Below are positions 1 through 11,915 of a DNA stretch of 64,000 nt, in pieces (position 1 is the first letter of the stretch; each line of letters starts with the position of its first letter). The DNA is from Rapana venosa. Lineage: Eukaryota > Mollusca > Gastropoda > Neogastropoda > Muricidae. The stretch spans positions 48,202,825-48,266,824 of the forward strand of contig CM054138.1 in the NCBI GenBank assembly GCA_028751875.1, given 5' to 3'. Position numbers and translations under genes: made by a program. The notes beneath the pieces are model-generated. The model made no database searches, had not been told where the DNA came from, and worked only from the letters and a program-made list of their open reading frames with translations.

Positions 1-470
1 GTTTTAGTGTTTTAAATTTTATGTTTTTGTGGTATTTGTTGTATATCACCATGCATATTTGTATCCATGGATGTGATAAGATCAGTATACTGTGAGTGTG
101 TGGTCGAGTAAGGGTGTGTCTGCGTTTGCAAACCACTTGGTTTCGTCATCAGCCCCAGTTTTCTTTTCCATGTAAACCATATTGATTTATGACATTATGT
201 TCTCTTGTTTTTGTGGTTCCCTTTTTTCCCCCTATGCCAATGGCCTTGTCAGTTTTTTCAGTGTTACTGGTTTTCTTTTTGTTTACAAAGTGCTAAATTT
301 GTAAGTGTTTGCAGTCTTTCAGCCATGTGCGATAAACAGAGGGGGGAAAAATTTGTAAAGAATTTTTTTTATTTTTTTTAGTAGTTTTACTTGGATAAGA
401 TATTAAGATAGGGAGGAAAGCACATTAAACTTTTAGGTGTGTATTTTTCATTTTCTGTCTTTCACTCTTT
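1..470. other. Gene-free, AT-rich sequence
   Basis: I see no exon, RNA gene or recognised repeat here. The sequence is T-rich and unremarkable, with one run of T around 363-380. Confidence 0.5.
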
Positions 471-472
471 GG

Positions 473-606
473 TGTGTTTGTGTGTGTACGTGCGTGTGGG
501 TGCATGCGCATGTGTGTGCATGCGTGCGCGTTTGTGTGCGTGTGTGTGCGTGTGCGCGCATATGCGTGCGCATGTGTGTGCGTGCGCCCGTGTGTGCATG
601 CGTGTT
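473..606. repeat. (TG/CG)n microsatellite
   Basis: Alternating purine-pyrimidine tract of TG, CG and TGCG units. It produces spurious open frames made of Cys, Val and Arg, which are not genes. Alternating TG/CG sequence of this length is Z-DNA prone (general knowledge). Confidence 0.9.
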
Positions 607-611
607 CTTTT

Positions 612-826
612 CATTCTTTTATTTCAAAGATAATGGAATAAGCACTCATGTGCTTTTTTCATCCAGTTCCTGTGTGTATGCAGTTTTGTAAATTTTGTCA
701 TCAGTTCCCACCGGCACACAATGGCCTACTCTTCAAAAAACGGAACGGGTTTTAATGTGTGCGCAAGATGTTCTGCGTGCGTTTGCACATGGGACCTCGG
801 TTTATAGTCTCATCCGAAGGACTTGT
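612..826 (-). mobile_element. SINE-A1 fragment (body plus A-type tail)
   Basis: Copy of the commonest SINE in the window, inverted, with its 5' tRNA-like head missing. Diagnostic stretches are AATGGAATAAGCACTCATG at the tail side, the ACACAATGGCCTACTC block, and TTTATAGTCTCATCCGAAGG at the head-proximal side. Apparent proteins beginning [12 protein letters not shown] are translations of this body and recur wherever the SINE does. Confidence 0.85.
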
Positions 827-829
827 GTG

Positions 830-1950
830 TGTGTTGTTTGTTTTAGTGTGGTGTTGCGTGTTACTTGCGAAATCCTCTGTTGACCATGTGGTACAGAAAG
901 CATATAATGACATCACGCTTCCAATGATCATTGTACAGCTTCTGTTGTATATTTGAAATCGAGTTCGTGGGTCAGCTTTTTTCTGTAGTGTAGTTTGTTT
1001 ATTGTGGGGGCTTTATTTCTTACAATTTATCCATAGCAGTGTCAGTTAGGTCTGATCCTCACTGGGCAGTGCCTTGGTCAGGGTGTGACATTTGTTGGAA
1101 GGTCAAGATAGGGGCTTGCAGACAAAGATTGCATCATATGATTTTTTTTTTTTAAATTGGGGGGTGGGGGGGCACTGTTGACTCAACAAGTCTTGAGACT
1201 TGTAATCCGTCTTATCTTAGGTTTGAACAAAGATTAGAGGTGACAAGTGTGAAGTTTTTATTAGTCGGGGTCAGAGGTTGAGACCACAGCATGATAGCCA
1301 TGCTATCCATGCTATTGATAAGAGAAATGGATTCGAAGCACAAGTCAACAGAACTTGCGTTATCTTTCATTATCTTCATAAAATCATTGAGATCAGTAAG
1401 AGTAATCAGACTTCCTCGCTTTTCAATTCATTTTAATCCTTACTATACTTGGCCATGCAATGAGAATAGTTTAAAAAGTGTATCACGTGCCTGGCAGTGT
1501 AATCAATTCCTGCATTGCAAACAGTAGACTTCTTTGTTTAAACTAAGGCAGCCCTGATCGCCTTGCTTTTGTATCCATGGAGCATTTTAGGTGCCCGGAA
1601 TTCTTTGTTCTTCCAAACTGTGTATGTTTTCATGCCTCTTAAACATGTTCACTTTTTCCCCTTGGGGATGCCAGGGGCTGGATGTTTCACTCAGATCTGT
1701 TTTCCTGAAAATTTGTACTCATACTGTGTGTCTGTGACATCTTGCTGTGTAGCTCTGTTGTGTTATGGATATTTTTATCTTAGGTCAGGTCATGTGTATT
1801 CTATATTTTCATGTGAGATATGCCATGCCATATGTGGTAAATTTCATCAAATCATATCAAGTCAAGCCATACCTTATGATGTTAACTGTTGCATTGTAAC
1901 ATACCTGACACGTGTCGTTTCATCTCATCCAGTGTGCCATTTCAGTCTCA
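830..1950. other. No gene recognised
   Basis: Two open frames (1291-1527 and 1563-1967) have no recognisable motif, no splice-compatible boundaries and AT-rich codon use unlike the real exons in this window. I treat them as chance. Confidence 0.5.
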
Positions 1951-2050
1951 CAGTGATTCCTAGGTAGGATGAGTGAGTCAGAGTGCACATTCTGGGTGAC
2001 CCCTACCTAGGTGTTAAGCTGGGGAAGGTGCAACAACAACAATAATATTT
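1950..2050. repeat. Dispersed repeat G, copy 1
   Basis: The block around CAGTGATTCCTAGGTAGGATG followed by GAGTCAGAGTGCA and a GTTAAGCTGGGG end recurs at 31945-32045 and, inverted, at 58925-58985. At 2030-2052 it runs into a CAACAACAATAATATTTAT stretch. Confidence 0.7.
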
Positions 2051-2051
2051 A

Positions 2052-2732
2052 TATCACACTCACAGCATAGACCTGGAGAACATAAAATGGTAAACACATG
2101 GGTGAAAAGGGACTTAGATCTCAGAACTTCTTTCCCTTGATTTGGGATCAGCACTGATTGATGAATATTTTTTAGCAATCATTGTTTACTTGAAAATATT
2201 ATAATGTATCTTGTAAAAGTACTGTGTTTTTATTTTATTTTCCTAAACCCATGATTCATCGACCCTTTCCTCATTTTTCTGGTCCGTAATCATTCAAGTA
2301 ATATTGCTTTGAGGTCATCACTAAAAGACATATATTTTCAAACAATCAAACCGATTGAGAGTTACTGCTGCAGGAGAAACAGGGAAACTGTCACCATAGG
2401 AAACACAGGGATGACGGACACATTTTTCTAATGATTTTTGTGAGCGCTACAACATTTAGGGTTGTGTAGCCGTGTCAAAATAAAGCACCGTCTCACCTGG
2501 AACAGGTAGCCGTCCTACACTAATGAGCATGCTCATCTGTAATGGTCCAATACTCCAGAGGTTCATGGAATTTGTGCGGGGATAATCACCAGGCACCAGG
2601 AAAATGAAGCAACCTGTCTAGTTTTACGTTGTTCCTATTTTCAGTCATTATTTTTGTATGATCTGTCTTTCTGAGCTCTAAGTTCTGTTCCTCACGTGTA
2701 TGTGTGTTTTGTGTATTGTTTTATTTTGAGGA
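2052..2732. other. No gene recognised
   Basis: Unique-looking AT-rich sequence; no exon or known repeat seen. Confidence 0.45.
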
Positions 2733-2897
2733 TTATGGAATAAGCGCTTGGTTGTGGGTTTTTTTCTTTAAATGCCCAGTCCCTGTGTGAGTACAGCTTT
2801 GTCACTTTTGTCATGTGTTCCCACCAGCACAAATGACCTACTCTACCAAAAGGCAGAACAGGTTTTAACTTGTGTGCAAGATGTTCTGCATCTATGC
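2733..2897 (-). mobile_element. SINE-A1 fragment
   Basis: Inverted diverged copy of the SINE-A body. Its head-proximal end at GATGTTCTGCATCTATG runs directly into a poly-C and (CT)n tract. Confidence 0.75.
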
Positions 2898-2915
2898 CCC
2901 CCCCCCCCCCCTCTC

Positions 2916-3000
<85 letters not shown>

Positions 3001-3013
3001 CTCTGTCTCTCTC
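2898..3013. repeat. Poly-C and (CT)n microsatellite
   Basis: About 18 C followed by roughly 90 bp of nearly pure CT. Further (CT)n tracts follow at 3117-3180, 3330-3411 and 3893-4040, making this 1.1-kb stretch a cluster of polypyrimidine arrays. Leu/Ser-repeat open frames across them are artefacts of the dinucleotide. Confidence 0.95.
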
Positions 3014-3329
3014 TCATGTCCTTTTTATATCCATTCGTATGTTAATATGTCATTTACAATTGCCCCCTTTGACTGATGGGATTGTAGCTTTTGTCAAATA
3101 AAATTCGTTCATTTATTCTCTCTCTCTCTCTCAATTTCTCTCTCTCTCTCACTCTCCTCTCTCTCTCACTCTCTCCCTCTGGTACACACTTCTGCTATTA
3201 CACTCACAGGTTTCATGCATGCATTTATAAATGTGCAAACTCATAGCCATATGGCATGCGCAAGTGTGTATTCATTCTTGCATAGACCAGACAATTGTGC
3301 ATGCACGCCACACACACACATGCACGCAC

Positions 3330-3349
3330 TCCTCTCTCACTCTCTCTCA

Positions 3350-3411
<62 letters not shown>
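3330..3411. repeat. (CT)n microsatellite
   Basis: Almost uninterrupted CT dinucleotides, part of the polypyrimidine cluster at 2.9-4.04 kb. Confidence 0.95.
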
Positions 3412-3414
<3 letters not shown>

Positions 3415-3892
3415 GCTCACTCCTAAAAATTATGACTTATATGTTATAAACATAATATATACATGTATGTGTTAAGGTGTGTTAGAAATAAGCCATGATT
3501 GCGCTAAAATAAACAAAAAAGATAATTATAGACAGGGCAGACTAGGGTTCTTGTAGGTGGTTTTCACATTGAGAGCAAGCTGGTGTTCCCAAGTCTGTCT
3601 TCGTTTCTAGGTCAAGGTTGCTATGGTTGTCAAAACAGAAAGCAAGATAGCTGGGGGGAAAGTTAATACTGTTGGTTGCTCTGTTTACCTGCATTTCAAT
3701 TACTTAGTAGCTTTGCCTTCTGCATGCACCATTTAATTTTCTTTTGCAAGTTTTTGTTTATCTTTGTTGACGCTGTAGTCTCTGTCTGCCACTCTTGTGG
3801 GTTTTGTTTTTCTGTTTCCCCTCTTCATCTCCACTCTTAAGTTACCCCCCCTTTTGTCCCATTATTTATCCGTCCTTTTCCTCTGTCACTGA

Positions 3893-4043
<151 letters not shown>

Positions 4044-4314
4044 TTTCAGTGCATTTTGTTTAGGTCATTCAGCTGTGAGCTCATATTGATCAGAGGAGAA
4101 GCCTTGCGTGAGGTTTTGATCACACACATTGACATGGTTGTGTTGCTATACACGGTGTGGGTTTGTGTCACGTGTGCGTGCGTGCGTGCAGTCCATGACC
4201 CAGTGTGTGGGTTTGCTGATTCCTGTGGGTTTTGTGCTGTGTGTGCTATACATAACGCCCTTCAATCTGTTCACTCCCCCCACCCTCCCCCGCTTAAGCA
4301 TCAGCTTTCTCAGT

Positions 4315-4388
4315 ATTGCCCAAAATGTAATTTGGCTTCTCACTCAAATGTCTGTCAGCAATGTCTGTCAGCATAGCGGTTAGCATCT

Positions 4389-4420
<32 letters not shown>

Positions 4421-4880
4421 TTTGGGGGGGGGGGGGGCATGCACAAATTCTCAGTAGGCCATTGTGTGCCGGTGGGAACGGATGACAATATTTACAAAAC
4501 TGCATACACACAGGGACTGGATGGGAAAAAAAGCATCTGAGTTCTTATTCCATTATCCTCAAAATAAAAGAATAAAGAAAGAAGAAATGTCTTCATGCAA
4601 TTATATCAAATGATAAGCCCAACATGTAATTTGGCTTCCCTCTCGAGTCTGTCAGCATAGCTGTTGGCATTTTTCTTTCCTTCTATTTTTTTTTCATGCA
4701 CAAACTCTCAGAAGAAATGTCTTCATACAAATTGTATTAAATAATAAGCCCAAGATGTAATTTGGCTTCCCACTCAAGTCTGTCAGCAAAGCCGTTAGCA
4801 TCTTTTTTTTTATCACACAAATTCTCGGTGAAAATGTCTTCATGCAAATTAAATTTGGAATTATGCTAAATGATAAGTAT
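4315..4880. repeat. Three degenerate tandem units of about 130 bp, interrupted by a SINE
   Basis: Units begin at about 4317, 4617 and 4749 with GCCCAARATGTAATTTGGCTTC, continue through GTCTGTCAGCA and a GTTAGCATCTTT-like stretch, and end in CACAAATTCTC and AATGTCTTCATGCAA. The first unit is split by a SINE-A1 fragment (4452-4570). No coding potential. Confidence 0.8.
4452..4570 (+). mobile_element. SINE-A1 3' fragment inserted in a tandem unit
   Basis: Starts at TAGGCCATTGTGTGCCGGTG and ends in an AATAAAAGAATAAAG tail. The surrounding unit resumes immediately after it, which marks the insertion borders. Confidence 0.8.
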
Positions 4881-5135
4881 TAATAATAATAATGTATGGA
4901 ATTCATATAGCGCTGAATCTTCTAAAGCAACAAATCAAAGCGCTCAGATGACCTTTTTTTTTTAATCGAGGATAATGGAATAAGCACTCATGTGCTTTTT
5001 TTACATCCTGTCCCCGTGTGTATGCAGTTTTGTAAATTTTGTCATCTTTTCCCACCGGCACACAATGGCCTACTCTTTCAAAAAGCGAAACAGGATTTAA
5101 CATGTGCGCAAGATGTTCTGCATCCATTCGCACAC
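4878..5135 (-). mobile_element. SINE-A1 copy with LINE-like 3' tail
   Basis: Inverted SINE-A body (about 4966-5135) preceded, at its 3' side, by 4878-4960, which reads as a TTATTATTATTA-ended tail with the GCGCTATATGAATTCCATAC motif on the minus strand. The same tail ends the LINE fragments at 9.07 kb and 57.3 kb and the SINE at 57.69 kb. Confidence 0.85.
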
Positions 5136-5344
5136 GTGCTATTACTACTAGCACAAGACACCTGATGTTTTTGCAGTCACACACTGGAGTGGTTTGCAAG
5201 TGTGAATGGCGTGCAGCTGGTTTGCTTGTCCTGCATCAGAGTGTGCGTATGTGGTGTTGCAGTTTGTTGCTCGATCAGCTTGTCAGGTCATTGAAAATGT
5301 CATGCTGCAGCACTGCTTTGTGCTCAACATGACAATACAGCAGA

Positions 5345-5610
5345 CCAGACTGTACAGTTATGCGACTCCTCTTTTTGTGTGTATGTGCGTGTGTGTGTGT
5401 GTACCTGAAGTTACAGCAGTACCACTAAGTGTACTGTTGTCATATGCTGATATAGTATAGTAGAAAAAGGTTGTATTGAATAGCGTGTGTGTGTATGTGC
5501 GCGCGCCTTTACAACAGTAGTGAGTACCACTGTAACCTACTGTTGCCATATGCTGATCATATAGGACAGTAGAAAAGGATGTATCAAATAGCATGTGGTG
5601 GTGGTGGTGT
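5345..5610. repeat. Two diverged tandem copies of about 120 bp with (GT)n
   Basis: Both halves contain CAGTAGTACCACT-like sequence, TACTGTTGYCATATGCTGAT and AGTAGAAAARG followed by a TATTGAATAGC-like block and a GT-rich tract. Noncoding local duplication. Confidence 0.65.
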
Positions 5611-5686
5611 GTGTGTGTGTGAGAGTGAGTGAGTGAGAGAGAGGGGGGGTGGGGATGGCAGTGAGAGTGTCCATCAGAAAGCGATA

Positions 5687-5850
5687 TACATGTATAGAAA
5701 ACAATAGTCTGTGTCCATTGGAAAGCACATATGTGCAAAACAATTGTCTGTGTCCATCAGAAAGAACATGTGTGTATGGAAAACAATAGTCTGTGTCATT
5801 AGAAGCACATACATGTATGGAAAACAGTAGTCTGTGAGCAGGGTAATAGT
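5687..5850. repeat. About four tandem units of 42-48 bp
   Basis: Units contain GGAAAACAATAGTCTGTGTC and CAGAAAGMACATRTGTGTA. Noncoding minisatellite. Confidence 0.75.
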
Positions 5851-5859
5851 TCCCATGGA

Positions 5860-6790
5860 AATACAGTGTATTAGTCAGAAGACAGCCTACATGATTCTTG
5901 ATTCTTCTTATAAAAAATATAAAACAATTTCCTTTAAAATCTGTTTTGCTTGCTTGCTTTTTGTCGTGTTTCTTTGCTAATTCTTTGAAAATTGTTTATA
6001 ACTTTCTTTCCAAAATGTGGTTGCAGCAAAATAGTGATTTGTGTCGTATTTGGAATCATATTGAAAAACATACTTATTGTATCATATGAGCACAAACAAG
6101 TCTACAGGCTGCCAAAGTTCCATTTAGTTCATGATTTCTGTCAGAGCACACTATAAGCTATTTGCTTGTTGTTACTCTTAACAGTAATTTGTATATAGTG
6201 TATCATTATATTTTTTTCTTTCTTTCTGGATAAACATTACTTAAACCAAAATCTGTTTTGATTATTCTCAGTAAACTTGCGCCAACCACAATTTGGTGTT
6301 GTTGCTAAGTTGTTATCTTAATAAATTACCATAATTGGAGTTCTCAAGGAAATGATAGTCAGAAAACCAAGTTACACATGATTCCTTATTCTGCTGGTTG
6401 AAATATGAAAGTCTCCCATAAAGTGTGTTTTATTATTTATCTCAGTAAACATGTGTACCAAATCTTCTGTCAATCTGTCTGTCTCTCTGTCTCTGTATCT
6501 GTCTGTCTCTCTCTCTCTCTCTTTCTTAGATTTTTAAAAATTAAAATGCATACTCTATCAAGCATTCAGTGACTTGCATGGTGCGCTTTTGAATTGCTTA
6601 GAAAGCTTTAACATAAATCAGTGCTGTTCAAGGTTCTTTTTCCTGTCTCTGCTAGAAAAAATAAACAACCTAAAAACACTCCACCCCCCAAAAAACAAAA
6701 AACCAGTTATCATAGATTACAATTTATCTCTGTGTGTTGCAGCTGTTAAGTCGTGATAATTATGGAATCCATGTCATGATGATTATTTAG
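5860..6790. other. No gene recognised
   Basis: AT-rich sequence with small (CT)n near 6475-6525. No exon seen. Confidence 0.45.
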
Positions 6791-6817
6791 GCTGCTGTGA
6801 ATTGTTGGTTTTTGTTT

Positions 6818-6819
<2 letters not shown>

Positions 6820-6848
<29 letters not shown>

Positions 6849-6862
6849 TGGGGGGGGAGGTT
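6820..6862. repeat. Poly-G tract
   Basis: About 40 nearly uninterrupted G. Similar G or C tracts occur at 11920-11948, 12164-12206, 16209-16250, 27557-27581, 29573-29595, 30303-30322, 34164-34186, 52186-52222 and 58117-58141. Confidence 0.95.
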
Positions 6863-7639
6863 ATCGCTGTAGTTGAGTATGTCTTTTGTTCCCAGTCCCC
6901 CTCCTACAGTCCCCATGTGAATGGTCTTAAAAGCGAACCACAGAAAACTACTGTCATTGTCTGTCTTTCTCTCATATTCATGCTTTCTGACGGTATGTGT
7001 TTGGGGATGCCAACCTCTGCTGCTGACATTCAAGGTTTGCAAGTTTAATGAGTGCAGAGAGAATGAAATGTTCAGCACCCCTTTGCTCTGAGCTTGGCTG
7101 GAATCTGTCTCATGGAGTAGGTGGAGAACATAATTCCCATTATAGCATCTGAACTGATCCCAGTGTAGTGGTGGTATAGTGTGTCTGCAGGGATGTTAGA
7201 TAATAAGAAAAAACAGAACATCTCGGTATTTTATCAACCTTTCTTTTGTGCTTTGAAGAGAGTACGAGAGAGATTGCAAGGGGAGAGAGAAAGAAAGAGT
7301 GGGGGGGGGGGTTGCAAAGAAAGAGAGAGAGAGGCAGGGGAGGGGGGTGAGGGTGTGTAATCTAGACTGCATTTTTTACTTTAAAGATGTAAATATAAGA
7401 GTGCATGTTTGTCACTTCTGCCTTCACATGTTTAAAAAAACATTCAGGTCCAGATTTTGTTTGTTTTATGTGCTTGTTGTGGTTTGTTTGGGGGTTGTTG
7501 GGTTGTTGTTGTTTGGGGGGTTTTTTGGGGGGAGGGGGAATCATTGAGACAACATACATCTATGTTTAGGGGTGTGAATGAAAAAGTGCACATTGTATTG
7601 AACGTTTCAAATTTGCCTTCACACTTTAAAGAAGGAACC

Positions 7640-7960
7640 AATGACTGGGAAAAAAATCCTGCTGAGAGCATTACATTAATGATTACATTACCTTGGATTA
7701 TGCAGCATTACCAGGTCTGAAATTTCAGACATTGCAGCCTGTGAAAGGTCAGACCCCTATCACAGGAAACTGTTGACAGTGTGTACTTAGTTAGGAAGTC
7801 ATTGATCTGACAGAATTGGGGTGTGTGGAGTGCTGGGGACTTGATCTCGAAAGCAGTGCGTCCACTGATGGGATAATCAGTGTGCTTTACATGGAGGGAG
7901 GGGGGGAGGGCATCATCAGGTCATGATCATGGTTGTTAGTGCTGTTCATTTCTGCTGTAA
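7640..7960. repeat. Local repeat F, copy 1
   Basis: First of three related blocks (others 8160-8440 and 10165-10440). Shared landmarks are GGTCTGAAATTTCAGAC, AAGGTCAGACYCC, AGTCACAGGAAACT, CAGTGATCTGACAGAATT and a GGGAGGGAGGG end. The central AAATTTCAGAC region is a short near-palindrome. Confidence 0.8.
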
Positions 7961-7999
7961 TGTGTGTGTGGGTGTGTGCGCGCGCGTGTGGGTGCGTGT

Positions 8000-8440
8000 G
8001 CGTGTACACTGCAGTCTAGTGTTGTTTAAATTATCTAAACGAAAGACTAATCACACACACAAACACACACACACCACACAGGCATGCACGCATGCACAGC
8101 ATTTGCTTCAAGTGAGGTGTCAAGAAAGAAGTGAGCACTGGGGGAGGTGGGGGGCATAATTCTACTAAGAGCACACAGTATTAGCAGGGCTGAAATTTCA
8201 GACCTGCATGTATCGGAGCCTGTGAAAGGTCAGACTCCAGTCACAGGAAACTATCATCAGTGTGTGTGTTAGGAAGTCAGTGATCTGACAGAATTGTGGT
8301 GTGTGGTGTTCTTGTAACTTGATCAAGCTGTGCATCCACTGATGTGATCATCAGTGTGCCTGACAGTTACAGGGAGGGAGGGAGGGCATTATCAGGTCAT
8401 GATCATATGGTTGTTGGGGCTCTGTTGTTTAGCCTTGTGT
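8000..8440. repeat. Duplicated block F (partner at 9970-10440)
   Basis: CAGTCTAGTGTTGTTTAAAT, a CACACACA tract, CAGCATTTGCTT, TGTCAAGAAA, ATTCTACTAAGAGCACACAG and the F landmarks all recur in the same order at 9970-10440. This is a segmental duplication of about 450 bp with a LINE remnant and microsatellites between the copies. Confidence 0.8.
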
Positions 8441-8463
8441 GTGTGTGTGTGTGTGTGTGATAG

Positions 8464-8504
8464 ATACATACATACATACATATATACATACATACATACA
8501 TACA

Positions 8505-8533
<29 letters not shown>
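8464..8533. repeat. (CATA)n microsatellite
   Basis: Tetranucleotide array following a (GT)n tract. Confidence 0.95.
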
Positions 8534-8536
<3 letters not shown>

Positions 8537-8714
8537 GAAATGTGATAAGAAATGATGAGAAGAAAACTTGTGCATACATTTGATCAGATTCTCTTGTACT
8601 TTAGAAAAAAAAAGAGGGATATTGTAGAGGGAGGCCGGGGGATTTAGACAACACAAACTACTGACACGTCTGAATCTACTGTAAGGAGATAAACATTAGC
8701 AGTCCGCATATATA

Positions 8715-8718
<4 letters not shown>

Positions 8719-8776
<58 letters not shown>
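8719..8776. repeat. (TA)n microsatellite
   Basis: About 29 uninterrupted TA dinucleotides followed by (GT)n; a cruciform-prone sequence (general knowledge). Confidence 0.95.
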
Positions 8777-8791
<15 letters not shown>

Positions 8792-9064
8792 GTGTTGTTT
8801 TCTGCTTCATGTACATCATGAAAAAAAAATTCAAGACTGGGTTGTTGTTGTAGGAGGAGGAACTGGGAGTACTAGCTAAGTTGAACAACACAAGACTGCA
8901 CACATGTTTTTCAGGGGTTAGGTAATTAAGACAACACTAGACTGTACACACTCACACAGGTGCGCATGCACACACACACCTATAACAAAAAGCTAACATT
9001 GAGCTGTGCTTTATCAACCCCTGCGAAACCCAATGAGTGAGCATAGTTCTATGAGTGTTTTGTC

Positions 9065-9830
9065 TAAAATAATAATAATAATATATGGAATTTATATACC
9101 GCTGAATCTTGTAAAACGAACATATCAAAGCGCTTGCACTCAAATCATTTACACGCATGCAACTTTCCTCAAATATAATGAATAACATATTTCAAATTTA
9201 TGCACGTGCCTGAGCGCACACACACCCATGAACACACTTAGGAGATGAAGGATGCTGTTGAAAAGTAGGGACAGATATGAGGGGAAAGTCTCAAGTAGGA
9301 AATAAGTGTGTTTTGAGGCTGGATTTGAAGGTATAAAATGAAGGCTTTTGGCGACGTGAAAGAGGGAGGTCATTCCAGGTGGATAGACGAGAAACAGAGC
9401 GACAGCCAACAGTGGTTTGTTTGAATCTGGGTGTTTAAAAGCACAAAGTATCTGTGGCTGAATGAAGGGAACAGGATGGAGTGTACAGGTGAAGACAGTT
9501 ACAAAGATAAGAGGGTGCAGTTTTGTGGAGACATTTGAAACAGAGGGTATTGATCTTATACTTCAGTCTTTGTGAGACAGGCAGCCAGTGAAGAGATTGC
9601 AGAACAGGAGTTATGTGTTCAGATTTTTTTCTCTCTTAGGACCAGTCGAGCTGCAGAGTTTTGTATGTGTTGAAGAGAGTGGATGGATGATGCTGGTAGG
9701 CCAACCAAAAGAGAATTACAGTAGTCTAAACATGAAAGAATGAGAGGTGTGACGAGCTTGGAAGTTGCATCAGCAGACAGATTACTTGTGAATCGCGCTT
9801 ATGCGCCGTAATTGATAGTAGCAAGACTGG
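9065..9830 (-). mobile_element. LINE remnant: C-terminal reverse transcriptase region and 3' tail
   Basis: On the minus strand from about 9770, interrupted translation gives the typical C-terminal segment of non-LTR retrotransposon polyproteins of the CR1/L2/jockey group: SCLDYCNSLLVGLP, then SLQHIQNSAARLVL, HITPVLQSLHWLPVSQRLKY, APSYLCNCLH, and STWNDLP near 9390-9370. Stops and shifts show it is dead. The 3' end (9065-9125) carries AGCGCTTTGATATGTTCG and TATATAAATTCCATATATTA with (TTA)n. The 5' part of the element is missing, as is usual for truncated LINEs. Family-level naming is tentative. Confidence 0.85.
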
Positions 9831-9969
9831 CAGGTCTGGGTGATTAATTTTTTCATAGAGAGTGTGTTGTCAAGAAATACACCTAAATACTTCACAGAGT
9901 TGGACAAAGGAACTGAATCATTCCCAGCTCATTTTCTCCTTCCCCCTTGCAAAGAAAGTGTGTGTGCGT

Positions 9970-10440
9970 GCATGTGTACAGTCTAGTGTTGTCTAAATCA
10001 TTTAAATGAAAGAGTAACCACAGACATACACACAGACACACGTGCGTGTGCATGCACGCACACGCATGCACACACACACAGCATTTGCCTTGATGTGTCA
10101 AGAAAAGAGTGAGGGCTACGGCAAAAACAAACCACCAAAAAAATGGGGGGGGGGGGGGGGGGTTGGACGTAATTCTACTAAGAGCACACAGTATTAGCAG
10201 GGCTGAAATTTCAGACCTGCATGTATCAGAGCCTGTGAAAGTCAGACTCCAGTCACAGGAAACTGTCATCAGTCTGTGTTAGGAAGTCAGTGATCTGGCA
10301 GAATTGTGGAGTGCTGGTGACTTGATCAAGCCGTGCATCCACTGGTAATCAGTGTGCCCTACAGTTACAGGGAGGGAGGGCATCATCAGGTCATGGTCAT
10401 GGTTGCTACAATGTTAGGGCCATTCATTTCTGCTATGTTG
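9970..10440. repeat. Duplicated block F, second copy
   Basis: Same order of landmarks as 8000-8440, including GGCTGAAATTTCAGACCTGC and CAGGAAACTGTCATCAGT, with a poly-G tract at about 10144-10162 between sub-blocks. Confidence 0.8.
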
Positions 10441-10449
10441 ACTTGTTTG

Positions 10450-11205
10450 CCTCTGTGTGTGTGTGTGTGTGTGTGTGTGCACGCGCGCTCGCACGTGAGT
10501 GCATGCGCATGCACATTTGTGTGTGTGAATTTTTTTTTCATATTTGAACAAACTCAATCAAAGGATGATAAATCATGCAGAAGGGCTGACATTTTAACAT
10601 AGCCAAGTCATGTTTCCATAAAGAACAAAATTAAAAAGCAAACAAAAGATCATAAATTAAGATGATTTATATGGATTTATTTTTCAGTTGAAGGCAGTAT
10701 TTCATTCACTTTATGTTTGCAGCCTTAGAACTTTGTGTGACAAGCATGATAAACATTTGATATATAGCTGAGTATTAATTTTGTTAAATCAGTGTGATGG
10801 TAGATTTGATTTGGGTTGTTATGGCGAACTGAACAGTGCTGTTAACTTTTTTTAGGCTTCAAATAAAAGGAAAACTGAAGTGTGTTTTTATTTTACAATG
10901 ATGTGGAGTGCTTGAATTTGGTCCCAACCTTGCAATTTTCATTTCATTCCGTGAGTAGGCCTGTGGTTTTATTCTATAGTTGATGCTTTTTTGCAACATA
11001 ATTGTCTATTAGATAAGATAAAGTATTGGGGTCTGATTATTGCTGCCAAGTAGCTGTGGAATTTCGAAGGTATTTGGGGGGATTTTGTAATGATATTTTG
11101 GTGTCACCTATGCGATAGTATTGTGTTTTGCGTATTAAATGATTTATACATTCCATGTATGTCGCAGCCCATGTGCGAATCTGAATAACTCCCTCTCAGT
11201 ATGAA
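10450..11205. other. No gene recognised
   Basis: A (GT)n tract at 10457-10480, then AT-rich sequence without exon or known repeat. Confidence 0.45.
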
Positions 11206-11214
11206 GCAGGGAAG

Positions 11215-11560
11215 GAAGGTGGCAGGATGGTTAAGACGTTCGCCTGCCAACAAGTAAACCTTGAGGTTGTGGGTTTGATTCCCAGCCTCGCCCTTTCTTC
11301 CCAGCTTGACAAAAAAGTCGAACTGAATATCAAAGTCCTTTGGATGAGGCTATAAACCGAGGCCCCGTGTGCGAACGCATGCAGAACATCTTGCGCACAC
11401 GTTAAATCCTGTTCCGCTTTTCGTAAGAGTAGGCCATTGTGTGCCGGTGGAAACAGATGACAAAATTTACAAAACCGCATACACTGGGACTGGATGTAAA
11501 AAAGCACATGAGACATGAGTACTTATTCCATTATCCTCGATATAAAAGAATAAATAAATA
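11215..11560 (+). mobile_element. Full-length SINE-A1 with tRNA-like head 2
   Basis: The head contains a box A-like AGGATGGTTAAGACGTTCG and a box B-like GGTTTGATTCCC, followed by the SINE-A body and an A-type tail ending in TCGATATAAAAGAATAAATA. This is the clearest copy combining head 2 with the A-type tail. Confidence 0.85.
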
Positions 11561-11774
11561 AAGCATTATTTTCACTTTCTTTTGATTCTGTCATTAATTT
11601 CTCTCATAGAGGACCTAAATAGAAGTGAAGCTACTTAATAGATTATTAAAGAGATAAATGGGTGGATATTATCATTCAGTGGAAAGGGAAAAAACACAAC
11701 AACAACAAAAGCAACAACAACAACAAAAATTTAAGGATTGACATATGAATAAGTTGTAATCATTTTTTCCCCTC

Positions 11775-11915
11775 CCGTGGAGGCCTAACATGGACTTCTG
11801 ACCCTGAGGATGCAACTTAAAGGAGCCTTGGTATAGTTGGGGTGGAGAGATTGAAATTTGAAATGGGTGGCAGGAGAACAGCAGGACAGAAACCACCAAA
11901 GAAGATGAGGCAGCG

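Noticed and set aside
1563..1967. 134-codon plus-strand frame
   Set aside because: AT-rich codon use, no motif, no splice sites; overlaps a dispersed repeat at its end.
9065..9830. Possible host gene on the minus strand
   Set aside because: The conserved peptide pieces belong to a LINE reverse transcriptase C-terminus and are broken by stops.
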